A DNA stretch of 33,109 nucleotides, from positions 1-33,109 of the forward strand of contig JBEHYF010000054.1 of assembly GCA_048498315.1 (NCBI GenBank), written 5' to 3'. Every line of letters starts with the position of its first letter. The first letter of the stretch is position 1. Origin of the DNA: Actinoallomurus sp048498315 (GTDB lineage: Bacteria; Actinomycetota; Actinomycetes; Streptosporangiales; Streptosporangiaceae). The notes beneath the pieces are model-generated. The model did not search any database and was not told the DNA's origin. It was given only the letters and a program-made list of their open reading frames with translations. Shown one piece after another: positions 24,991-31,896 of the stretch. A program made the translations under genes and the position numbers.

Positions 24991-25205
24991 GCGCGGCACC
25001 GGACGACCCCGGTACGCGCGGGTCCGCACGGCCGATGACGAACGTCCTCGACCGGATCAACGTCACATCCGCGAGCACGCCCGGGTGCTGGACCGGCCCA
25101 TCCCGGCCGCCCCTACGTACGCGGGCGACCGCGACGTGACCGTAGGCCCGACCGTAGGAGCGCCGGGATCGTGGGGATGCCGGGGCCGTCGGCGTGCGGA
25201 GACCG

Positions 25206-25637
25206 TCAGGGGCGTGCGGCGTCGAACTCCGCCCGTGCGCCGGGCCGGCCGGGCGGTCGCAGGTGGCCGTTGACGTACACCCGCACGGCGGAGGCGTCGC
25301 TCAGCACCACGTTGAGCCGCGGGTCGTCGAACTGCGCCGACTCGCCACGGGTGAAGACGCGGTTGACGAGAATGTCGCCGCCCGGGACGCTGACGAAGAT
25401 CTGGCAGCTCGGGCCGGTGACCGTGAACGCGACGGTGGGCGGGTGGGTCGGCGTCGGGGTGGGCGTGGTGGCCGGGGCGCTCACGTGCCGGACGCTGTGG
25501 ACGGGGTCGTGCGCGCGCGTCCAGATGCCATAGCCCGCGAAGCCGGCCGCACCCACGAGAACGATGACCCCGGCGAGGGCGGCGGCGACCGCGCCGCGCA
25601 GCGAACGCCGGTGCGCGGGAGAGACATGACGTCCCAC
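25206..25637 (-). CDS. Membrane-anchored protein with RodZ C-terminal (DUF4115)-like domain
   Basis: A 143-residue protein starting at GTG 25637. A short basic stretch is followed by one membrane helix (about 15-35, AVAAALAGVIVLVGAAGFAGYGIW). Next is a Thr/Pro linker (TPTPTPTHPPT), then an exported domain of about 80 residues with CQIFVSVPGGDILVNRVFTRGE and VVLSDASAVRVYVNGHLRPPG. This strand pattern ending in VYVNG is like the DUF4115 tail of RodZ. The cytoplasmic HTH of RodZ is absent. TACAAT stands 6 nt before the GTG, so the mRNA is probably leaderless; the longer frame to 25784 is unlikely. Function is unknown. A role in the cell envelope is guessed. Confidence 0.66.
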   Translation of the reverse strand: MGRHVSPAHRRSLRGAVAAALAGVIVLVGAAGFAGYGIWTRAHDPVHSVRHVSAPATTPTPTPTHPPTVAFTVTGPSCQIFVSVPGGDILVNRVFTRGESAQFDDPRLNVVLSDASAVRVYVNGHLRPPGRPGARAEFDAARP

Positions 25638-25643
25638 AGTGTG

Positions 25644-25649
25644 ATTGTA
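25644..25649 (-). promoter_or_regulatory. -10 element placing the transcript start on the GTG codon
   Basis: TACAAT on the minus strand is followed by six bases and then GTG at 25637. In actinobacteria this spacing marks leaderless transcripts. No good -35 is seen 17-18 bp upstream. Confidence 0.5.
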
Positions 25650-25707
25650 ATCGGCCGGGCGGTCGGACCCGACTTCCGGACCGTAGTCATTCAACCGGTC
25701 AAGGTGT

Positions 25708-25737
25708 CCGCAAACGGTCGCAAAGGAGCGTTTGCGG
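25708..25737. promoter_or_regulatory. Inverted repeat CCGCAAACG-N12-CGTTTGCGG between divergent genes
   Basis: Perfect 9-bp arms surround a 12-nt centre with a further partial GTCGCAAAGG copy. It lies 70-100 bp upstream of the DUF4115-like gene and 160 bp upstream of the VWA gene, so it could control both. A separate TCGAT-GT-ATCGA palindrome (25827-25838) sits just before a TAGTCT -10-like element (25844-25849) for the plus-strand gene. Confidence 0.5.
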
Positions 25738-25896
25738 TGCATTCCGTGACCCCATAGGTCCCCGCCGTACCGACGTTCCCGCACGTGCGCCGACGCGCCC
25801 CGAAATGTCGGGGAACGTGGCGATATTCGATGTATCGAGCGGCTAGTCTGCGGGCAGGTGACGCCCAGCCGTCAATGAGCGGGACGGACCTTTCCA

Positions 25897-27570
25897 ATGC
25901 CTCACCCTCGCGCCACGATGTGCCGCGCGCCGGCCCTGCCGCTGGCCTTACTTCTGGCGATCCTCCCGGCCCTCGCCTCCTGTTCGTCCGGCTCCGGTCC
26001 CTGCCGCGCCAAGGCGATCACGGTCGCGGCGGCCCCCGCGATCGCCCCGGCCGTCGAGCGGGCCGCCCGCCGCTACGACGCCGGCTCGTCCTGCGCCCAC
26101 GTCACCGTCACCCGCCAGGACCCTTCCGAGGTCGCCGGCGTGCTGTCCGGGCAGGGCTCCAGCCCCGGCATGGTCCGCCCGGACGCGTGGATCCCCGACT
26201 CCTCCCTCTGGTTGCCGATCGCCCGGCGCACGAGCACGGGCGCGGCCGCCGTACCGGCGTCCGGCACGTCGATCGCCATGTCCCCGCTCGTGCTGGCGGT
26301 TCCGCGCGGGCGGGCGCCGGCGACCGCGAGCTGGCGGGCCCTGCTGGCCGCCCGCCTGCCCGGTACCGGCGGGCCGCCGCCCGCGCTGCGCGTCCGCTTC
26401 CTCGACCCGGCCACGCGGGCGGCCGGGCTCGGCGCGCTCCTGCTCGCCCGGCATGCCGCCGGCACCGGCCGGACCGGCCTGTCGGCCTTCGCCGTCACCC
26501 TCTACTCCGACCTGGCCACCGCGCTCCCCGACGAACCGTCCGCCTACACGGCGATGTTCCGCGGCGGCGACCCGCCGACCGCGGTGGTCCTTCCGGAGCA
26601 GTCGGTCTGGCAGCACGACCACGCCGAGCCGGCGCGGCCGGTCACCGCGCTGTACCCGCCGGAGGTCACCGTCGCGCTCGACTTCCCGTACGTGTCCACG
26701 ACCACGGACGCGGCGCGGAAACGAACGGTTGATGACTTCCGCACCGCGCTGACGCAGTCGCAGACCCGCGACCTGCTCCCCGGCCTCGGCCTGCGCACGC
26801 CGGACGGCGTGGCCGGCGCGGGCTTCGACACACGGTACGGCGTGGCGGCGCGCGCCCCCGTGTCGCTGCCCCGGCCCGACCCGGTGGACGTCGGCCGGGT
26901 GCTGCAGATGTGGCAGCGCACGGTGCTCGGCGCGCGCATGCTCATCCTGCTCGACGTGTCCCCGTCGATGGGCGACGCGGTGCCCGGCACCCGCGGCACC
27001 CGCATGAGCGCAACGGCCCAGGTCGCCACCCAGGGACTGCGCATCCTCAGCGACAACTCCCAGGTCGCGTTGTGGGAGTTCGCCACCGGGCTGGACGGCC
27101 CCCGCGACTACCGGCAGCTCGTGCCGTTCCGCGGCCTGACCGCCAGGGTCGGCGCGCGCACCCAGCGCGACGTGCTGGCGCAGGCATTCATGACCGCCCG
27201 CCCGATCCCCGGCACCCGCACCGGCCTGTACGACTCGATCCTCGCCGCCTACCGCGAGGCGGTCCGCACCTACCAGCCCGACCACAACAACGTGCTGGTC
27301 GTGCTGACCGACGGCGTCGACTACGACCCCGGACGCGAGATCTCCCTGCCGGCTCTGCTCGCGCAGCTTCGCCGTTCCGCCGACCCGATGCGGCCGGTGG
27401 CCATCGTGCCGATCGCCTTCGGGCCCGACATCGACGCCGCGCCGCTCCAGCAGATCGCGGCGGTCACCGGCGGGCAGGCGTTCATCACCCTCGACACCCG
27501 GCAGATCCAGCAGGTCTTCCTGCAGATGCTGATCCGCCTCACCTGCGGGCGGACCTGCCCGACCCCGTGA
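25897..27570 (+). CDS. Lipoprotein with substrate-binding-like and C-terminal VWA domains
   Basis: A 557-residue exported protein. The signal peptide ends in a lipobox (LPALASC), so the mature N-terminus should be lipidated. Residues about 40-330 resemble an extracellular solute-binding domain (ITVAAAPAIAPAVERAARRY, RPDAWIPDSSLWL, SPLVLAVPRG). Residues about 345-545 form a von Willebrand A domain with a complete MIDAS: DVSPS (352-356), the threonine in GTRTGLYDS, and VLTDGVDYD near 470. This fusion is common in actinobacteria and may sense or assemble envelope partners; no ligand is established. A C-terminal CxxxC (CGRTC) follows. GGACGGAC precedes the ATG; another ATG lies 7 codons in. It may be read with the next gene, 22 nt downstream. 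Confidence 0.87.
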   Translation: MPHPRATMCRAPALPLALLLAILPALASCSSGSGPCRAKAITVAAAPAIAPAVERAARRYDAGSSCAHVTVTRQDPSEVAGVLSGQGSSPGMVRPDAWIPDSSLWLPIARRTSTGAAAVPASGTSIAMSPLVLAVPRGRAPATASWRALLAARLPGTGGPPPALRVRFLDPATRAAGLGALLLARHAAGTGRTGLSAFAVTLYSDLATALPDEPSAYTAMFRGGDPPTAVVLPEQSVWQHDHAEPARPVTALYPPEVTVALDFPYVSTTTDAARKRTVDDFRTALTQSQTRDLLPGLGLRTPDGVAGAGFDTRYGVAARAPVSLPRPDPVDVGRVLQMWQRTVLGARMLILLDVSPSMGDAVPGTRGTRMSATAQVATQGLRILSDNSQVALWEFATGLDGPRDYRQLVPFRGLTARVGARTQRDVLAQAFMTARPIPGTRTGLYDSILAAYREAVRTYQPDHNNVLVVLTDGVDYDPGREISLPALLAQLRRSADPMRPVAIVPIAFGPDIDAAPLQQIAAVTGGQAFITLDTRQIQQVFLQMLIRLTCGRTCPTP

Positions 27571-27592
27571 CCCCCGGGTAGGGTCCTGGACT

Positions 27593-28291
27593 GTGAGATC
27601 ACTGGAGTGGCTGGCGATGGTCCGGCACGGCGAGAGCACCGCCAACGTGGCCGCCCGCGAGGTGCGGGATCGCGACGTCGAGGAGATCGACGTCGGTGTG
27701 CGCGACGCGGACGTGCCGCTGTCCCCGACCGGCCGCGAGCAGGCCGCCGCCGTGGGCCGCTGGCTGGCCTCGCTGCCCGACGACGAGCGCCCCACGGCGG
27801 TGCTGTCCTCGCCGTACGTCCGCGCTGCCGACACCGCCCGCCTGGCGCTGGAGCGGCTCCCCGGCCACCCGCCGATCGTGCTGGACGAGCGGCTGCGCGA
27901 CCGCGAGCTCGGGGATCTGTACCTGCTCACGCCGCGCGGGATCGAGGCGCGCTTTCCCGAGGAGGCCGCACGCAAGCGGCGGCTCGGCAAGTTCTACTAC
28001 CGCCCGCCCGGCGGCGAGTCGTGGGCCGACGTGGCGCTGCGGCTGCGCTCCGTCATCGCCGACGTGGAGCGCGAGTACGCCGGCGGCCGCGTCCTGGTCT
28101 TCGCACACGACGCGATCATCCTGCTGACCCGGTACATCGTGGAGCGCCTGTCCGAGAAGGACGTTCTCGACGTCGAGCGGACACTGGTGAAGAACGGCTC
28201 GGTCACGGTATGGGTGCGCGCGGAGGGCGAACTGCGGCTGGCCACCTTCAACGCGACCGACCTGCCGAGGTACGGTGGGCGGCACGCTTGA
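27593..28291 (+). CDS. Histidine phosphatase (phosphoglycerate mutase-like) family protein
   Basis: A 232-residue cytoplasmic protein with the RHG motif near its start (MVRHGEST, phospho-acceptor His near residue 11). The second arginine is in SSPYVRAADTA, the catalytic Glu in RDRELG, and the second His in VFAHDAIILL. These are the four pocket positions of the branch. Members remove phosphate from sugar phosphates, nucleotides or proteins. The insert LTPRGIEARFPEEAARKRRLGKFYYRPPGGESWADV is typical of an actinobacterial subgroup. GTG at 27593 is 22 nt after the lipoprotein gene. TAGGGT lies 8 nt before it, so a leaderless start is possible as well as read-through. Confidence 0.9.
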   Translation: MRSLEWLAMVRHGESTANVAAREVRDRDVEEIDVGVRDADVPLSPTGREQAAAVGRWLASLPDDERPTAVLSSPYVRAADTARLALERLPGHPPIVLDERLRDRELGDLYLLTPRGIEARFPEEAARKRRLGKFYYRPPGGESWADVALRLRSVIADVEREYAGGRVLVFAHDAIILLTRYIVERLSEKDVLDVERTLVKNGSVTVWVRAEGELRLATFNATDLPRYGGRHA

Positions 28292-28429
28292 TCCACCCTC
28301 CCGCGTCCGGACGCTCGCCGGCCCCCAATGGGATCCACCGCGTATGCGCCGGAGCCTTCCCGGCCGGGAGGGGCGGCCGGGAGGGCGAGCTCTACTCGTC
28401 CGCGTCCCTGAACCGCCCGAGCCCCTGCG

Positions 28430-28807
28430 TCAATCCTGGTCGTCGGGCACGAAGAGGTTGAGGAGCCAGCTCACGACGCCGACGACGATGGCGCCCCAGA
28501 AGGCGGGCCAAAAGCCCGCCACGTGGAACGGCGCGTGCAGCCGCCCGCTGACCCAGCTCGCCAGCCACAGCAGCAGGCCGTTCACGACGAGCGCGAACAG
28601 GCCGAGCGTCAGGATATAGAAGACGCAGCCCAGCATCTTGACGATCGGCTTGAGGAAGCCGTTGATGACGCCGAACACGATGGCGACGACGATGAGCGTG
28701 CCCGCCTTGCGCGGCGTCGACGTCGCGGTGAGGGTGATGCCGTCGACCACCCACGTCGCCACGCCGAGCGCGACCGCGGTGATGACCACCCGAAGCAGGA
28801 TCTTCAC
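28430..28807 (-). CDS. Phage holin family (holin 4 superfamily IV) membrane protein
   Basis: A 125-residue protein with four hydrophobic segments: LLRVVITAVALGVATWVVDG, then TLIVVAIVFGVINGFLKPIV, ILTLGLFALVVNGLLLWLASW, and AIVVGVVSWLLNLF. The VFGVINGFLKPIVK and LGLFALVVNGLLLW motifs identify the Phage_holin_4_2 family, which is chromosomally encoded in many bacteria. Despite the name there is no phage context, and lysis function is not implied. GTG at 28807; the ribosome site is weak (GGGA). It converges with the histidine phosphatase. Confidence 0.9.
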   Translation of the reverse strand: MKILLRVVITAVALGVATWVVDGITLTATSTPRKAGTLIVVAIVFGVINGFLKPIVKMLGCVFYILTLGLFALVVNGLLLWLASWVSGRLHAPFHVAGFWPAFWGAIVVGVVSWLLNLFVPDDQD

Positions 28808-28908
28808 ATCCCGATCGTCGCATGAAATCCGCCTGGCTTAACGTCATGATCCACTCGCCGGGCGGACCGAGCTTCACATACCGCTCATGACACGAAAAAC
28901 TCGGTCAT

Positions 28909-29499
28909 ATGACGACCATTCGCGCGGCGACCCGCGACGACATCGCCGCGCTCTCTGCCGTGCTGGGCCGGGCATTCGCCGACGACCCGGTCTGGCGGTG
29001 GATGTTCCCCCGGCATCCGGACCGGATGGCCCGGATGTTCGCGCTGCTGCTCGGCCAGGCGCGCCTGTCGAACGGGGCGAGCGAGGTGGCCGCCGACGGC
29101 ACGGCCGTCCTGGCCGGGGCGCTGTGGGACCCGCCCGGCCGCTGGAAGGTCCCCCTCGCCACGCAGGTGCGCCAGTTCCCCGCCCTGGTCCGGGTGCTGG
29201 GCTCGCGCACCGTTCCGGTGCTACGCGGGCTGGGCGAGATCGAACGCCTGCACCCGCGCCGCCCGCACTGGTACCTCGGCGTGCTCGGCACCGACCCGCC
29301 GGCGCAGGGCCGCGGCCTGGGGTCCGCGCTGCTGGCCTCGCGGCTGTCTCGGTGCGACGACGACCGGGTCCCCGCCTACCTCGAGTCCTCCAAGGAGTGC
29401 AACATCCCGTACTACGAGCGCTTCGGCTTCCGGGTCACCGGCGAACTGCGGCTGCGCGGTGGCCCGCCCGTATGGCCGATGTGGCGGGAGCCCGCCTGA
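28909..29499 (+). CDS. GNAT family N-acetyltransferase
   Basis: A 196-residue protein. The N-terminal strand IRAATRDDIAALSAVLGRAF is followed by DDPVWRWMFP, typical of one GNAT subgroup. The acetyl-CoA loop is GTDPPAQGRGLGSALL (Q/R-x-x-G-x-G/A pattern, about residues 125-140). Next come AYLESSKECNIPYYERFGFRVTGEL, the helix and strand that close the active site. It would transfer an acetyl group to an amine, but the acceptor is unknown. ATG 28909 is the only fitting start and lacks a clear ribosome site. It is divergent from the holin-family gene and followed by repeat DNA. Confidence 0.9.
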   Translation: MTTIRAATRDDIAALSAVLGRAFADDPVWRWMFPRHPDRMARMFALLLGQARLSNGASEVAADGTAVLAGALWDPPGRWKVPLATQVRQFPALVRVLGSRTVPVLRGLGEIERLHPRRPHWYLGVLGTDPPAQGRGLGSALLASRLSRCDDDRVPAYLESSKECNIPYYERFGFRVTGELRLRGGPPVWPMWREPA

Positions 29500-29516
29500 C
29501 GCGGCCATCCGGCACC

Positions 29517-29558
29517 CTCCGGGGGCCGCACTCCGGGGGCCGCACTCCGGGGGCCGCG
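29517..29558. repeat. 14-bp tandem repeat, three units, with degenerate copies to 29640
   Basis: The unit ctccgggggccgca is repeated at 29517-29530, 29531-29544 and 29545-29558 (last base G). Degenerate copies such as TCCGAGGACCGCG go on to about 29640. It lies between the GNAT and histidine-kinase genes, which converge. It looks like intergenic minisatellite sequence. Confidence 0.75.
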
Positions 29559-29717
29559 CCCGAGCGCTGCGTTCCGAGGGCCTGCTCCGAGGACCGCGTT
29601 CCGGAGCGGCGCGTGCCGGGGAACGCCTCCCCCGAGGACTGCGGGTCCGATGACCGCCCTTCGAGGATGGGTTAGTTCTCACGGACCGCGCCCCGGGGAG
29701 GGGCCGGAAGACGGAGA

Positions 29718-31061
29718 TCAGACCGGGGGCTCGGTGACCAGGGGGAGCGTCAGCACGAAGCACGCGCCCTTGTCGGCGTCGGCGAGGGTCAGCGTGCCGC
29801 CCAGCGCGTGCGCGATCTCGCGGGAGATCGCCAGGCCCAGGCCGCTGCCGCCGGGATCGCGCTCGCGCGCGTCGCTCAGCCGGGTGAACCGTTCGAAGAT
29901 GCGCTCCCGGTCGGCGGGCGGGATCTCCTTGCCGTCGTTGAAGACCTCCAGGATCGCCTCGCGGTCGCGCCGCCGCACCGTCACCGACACCTCCGACTCG
30001 GCGTGCCGCGCCGCGTTGTCCAGCAGGTTCGTCAGCACCCGCCCGATGTCGAGGCGGTTGGCCCGGACGACGACGCCCGGCTCTGCGACGACCTTGGCGT
30101 TGATCCGGCGGGGCAGGCGGCGCACCTCCAGCTCCGCCAGTTCGCCGAGGTCGACCAGGCCGTCGCGGCGGGACAGCCCGGCGTCGCGGCGGGCCAGCGC
30201 GAGCAGCTCGGTGACGATGTTCTGCAGCCGGTCGGTGTTCTGCAGGGTGCGGCCGAGCACCTCGCGCAGGTCGGTGCCCTCCGGGTCGATCAGGGCGGTC
30301 TCCAGCTCCGCCCGAAGCCCGGCGATGGGGCTGCGCAGGTCGTGTGAGACGTCGGAGACGAGGCGGCGCTGCTGCTCCACCGTCGCCTCCAGCCGGTCGA
30401 GGGTGGCGTTGACCGCCGATGCCAGCCGGTAGATCTCGTCGTGCCGGCGCGGCAGCGACACCCTGCGCCGCGGGTCTGCGGTGTTGACCGCGAGCAGCTC
30501 GGCGCACAGCGCCTCGACCGGCCGCAGCCGCAGCCCGGCGGCCCACCAGCGCCACAGGCCGGCCAGGGCGACGCTGAGCGGGATGCTGAGGGCCAGCAGC
30601 AGTGACAGGAGCGGACGGGGGAACAGGGCCGGCTCCGGGGCGATGGCGTGCACGGTGACCGGATCGCCGGGCGTGCGCACCCGTACGGACACGAGGAGGA
30701 GGCAGTGCTGCCCGTTGTCGACGCAGACCTGCTGCTGGATCTGCTCGTCGTCGGGCGGCCGCCGGGCCTTCAGCGCCGGCAGGCCGGCCACGCTCTGGCT
30801 GGCGGCGACGACCTGGCCCTGGTCGTTCTGCACCTGGATCAGGTCGTTCCCGTCGGCGATGACCGGGTTGGTCAGACGGCCGGCCCGGGCCAGGGCCGCG
30901 GTGTGCCGGGCGGTGAGCCGCAGCTCGTCGGTGAGCCGGTCCGCGACGTCGCAGTGGATCAGAAAGAGCGCGCCGGCGTAGGCGAGTACGGCGACGAGGG
31001 CCGTCACCGCCATGGTGATGATGGTGGCGCGCCGCCGGATCGCCTGGTTGTGGTGTAGCAC
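29718..31061 (-). CDS. Sensor histidine kinase, orphan in this window
   Basis: A 447-residue membrane kinase. Two membrane helices (about 11-36 and 150-170) enclose an exported sensor of about 110 residues with CVDNGQHC near 113-120. A HAMP linker precedes the H-box LVSDVSHDLRSP (His240). The ATPase has an N-box NLLDNAARHA (Asn near 349), FNDGKEIP, FERF and GGSGLGLAI. All catalytic residues are present. I chose GTG 31061 because GGGGGG lies 6 nt upstream; a GTG at 31100 would add 13 residues and lacks a ribosome site. No response-regulator gene is adjacent on either side, unusual for this OmpR-type kinase class. A TAAGGA/TCCTTA palindrome lies 60 nt upstream. Confidence 0.9.
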   Translation of the reverse strand: MLHHNQAIRRRATIITMAVTALVAVLAYAGALFLIHCDVADRLTDELRLTARHTAALARAGRLTNPVIADGNDLIQVQNDQGQVVAASQSVAGLPALKARRPPDDEQIQQQVCVDNGQHCLLLVSVRVRTPGDPVTVHAIAPEPALFPRPLLSLLLALSIPLSVALAGLWRWWAAGLRLRPVEALCAELLAVNTADPRRRVSLPRRHDEIYRLASAVNATLDRLEATVEQQRRLVSDVSHDLRSPIAGLRAELETALIDPEGTDLREVLGRTLQNTDRLQNIVTELLALARRDAGLSRRDGLVDLGELAELEVRRLPRRINAKVVAEPGVVVRANRLDIGRVLTNLLDNAARHAESEVSVTVRRRDREAILEVFNDGKEIPPADRERIFERFTRLSDARERDPGGSGLGLAISREIAHALGGTLTLADADKGACFVLTLPLVTEPPV

Positions 31062-31121
31062 TGGCTGCCCCCCGCGCACGCCGGTGCCGTGGCCGTGCAC
31101 AGCATCGGGTCAACTACCCCG

Positions 31122-31136
31122 TAAGGAGATTCCTTA
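31122..31136. promoter_or_regulatory. TAAGGA-GAT-TCCTTA palindrome before the kinase gene
   Basis: Perfect 6-bp arms with a 3-nt centre lie 61-75 bp upstream of the kinase start, where an operator would be expected. AT-rich relative to its surroundings. Possibly the site of the missing response regulator; inference. Confidence 0.5.
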
Positions 31137-31384
31137 AGCATGGCGTGGCGGCCGGACATGGCGGAACGACCAGGTCAGGCCGCTGCCGGAGCGTGTCGGA
31201 GCGCGCGGCGCGGTGACGGAAACGTCGGCGTCCGGCGGCCGCGGCGGGCGGGTCGGCGGCTCCGTCCGGCACCCGGCGACCGAGCGGCGGACAATGGCGT
31301 AATGGCGCCGCCGACCTGCGAAGCGGCATTTCCACCGCGTCGCCGTGCGACACACCGGATGCCCCTCCTCCAGCGCACGCAGGT

Positions 31385-31414
31385 GTGTCAGAGTTGACAC
31401 GCGACAGAACTCTG
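31385..31414. promoter_or_regulatory. Two interleaved inverted repeats upstream of the 49-residue membrane protein gene
   Basis: GTGTCA-N4-TGACAC (31385-31400) shares its right half with CAGAGTT-N12-AACTCTG (31389-31414). Both have perfect arms. The first contains TTGACA, a consensus -35, so binding there could block a promoter. No matching -10 at 17 bp is clear. Confidence 0.5.
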
Positions 31415-31448
31415 GGAAGCGGTGATACTCGAAGCGGAGGAGACACGG

Positions 31449-31492
31449 CACGGCCGCGAGGGCGGCCGCCCGCGGGGGCGGCCACGGCCGTG
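31449..31492. other. GC-rich nested hairpin in the same intergenic region
   Basis: The arms CACGGCCG (31449-31456) and CGGCCGTG (31485-31492) enclose an inner GGGCGGCCGCCC palindrome. It lies 76-120 bp before the small membrane protein gene, outside any gene, and may be a leader structure or a terminator. The rest of 31140-31380 holds no gene that I recognise. Confidence 0.5.
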
Positions 31493-31568
31493 AGCGAAAA
31501 CCGATGACTGCCGCCCGCGCCAAAGATGGGCGACAATAGCGGCGTTCGATGGGAGGCGGGAGCGCCAA

Positions 31569-31718
31569 ATGAAGAAGTACCTGACCTGGGCACTTATAGC
31601 CTTTGTCATCTTCTACCTGCTGAATTCCCCCACCGGTGCGGCTCACGTGGTGCACAACGCACTCGGCAGCCTGGCCTCGGCGGGCGACTCACTGTCGAGG
31701 TTCGTCAACGCACTGTGA
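31569..31718 (+). CDS. Small membrane protein, 49 residues
   Basis: ATG 31569 follows GGGAG by 7 nt and opens a 49-codon frame. It begins KKYLTWALIAFVIFYLLNSP, a charged start and one membrane helix, followed by an amphipathic C-terminal segment (HVVHNALGSLASAGDSLSRF) and a TGA at 31716. Good ribosome site, helix architecture and GC-rich third positions support a real gene. I do not recognise a named family. It lies alone after a structured leader region and before the CoA-transferase gene. Confidence 0.75.
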   Translation: MKKYLTWALIAFVIFYLLNSPTGAAHVVHNALGSLASAGDSLSRFVNAL

Positions 31719-31847
31719 TCCCCTGGCGCGAGGGCCTCTCTCGCGCCACCACCCCCTCCTCGGCCCCTGTCACCCCTGACATCGCCGCCACCGTCGCCGG
31801 CGCCGTCCCGATCCCGCCCTGGATCGCGCAGGTCGCGCCCGAGCGGA

Positions 31848-31862
31848 TAGAACGTCGTTCTA
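31848..31862. promoter_or_regulatory. Perfect 15-bp palindrome TAGAACG-T-CGTTCTA, TetR-type operator candidate
   Basis: The 7-bp arms around one central base lie 35 bp before the CoA-transferase start, where a repressor would block transcription. The sequence resembles TetR-family sites for lipid catabolism in actinobacteria (KstR-like TAGAAC...GTTCTA), but the centre is one base longer than the usual KstR box. No tetR gene is in the window. Confidence 0.62.
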
Positions 31863-31896
31863 GAGTGTCCGCAGCGACCGACGTCAAGAGGTGATC

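Noticed and set aside
25948..27990. Minus-strand open frame of 680 codons
   Set aside because: It is antisense to the VWA lipoprotein and the histidine phosphatase, both with clear active-site motifs.
28358..28369. Palindrome TCCCGGCCGGGA after the histidine phosphatase gene as a terminator
   Set aside because: It has no loop and no T-tract, and such words are frequent by chance at this GC content.
28430..28807. Prophage remnant suggested by the holin-family gene
   Set aside because: Phage_holin_4_2 proteins are common chromosomal proteins, and no lysin, capsid or integrase gene is near.
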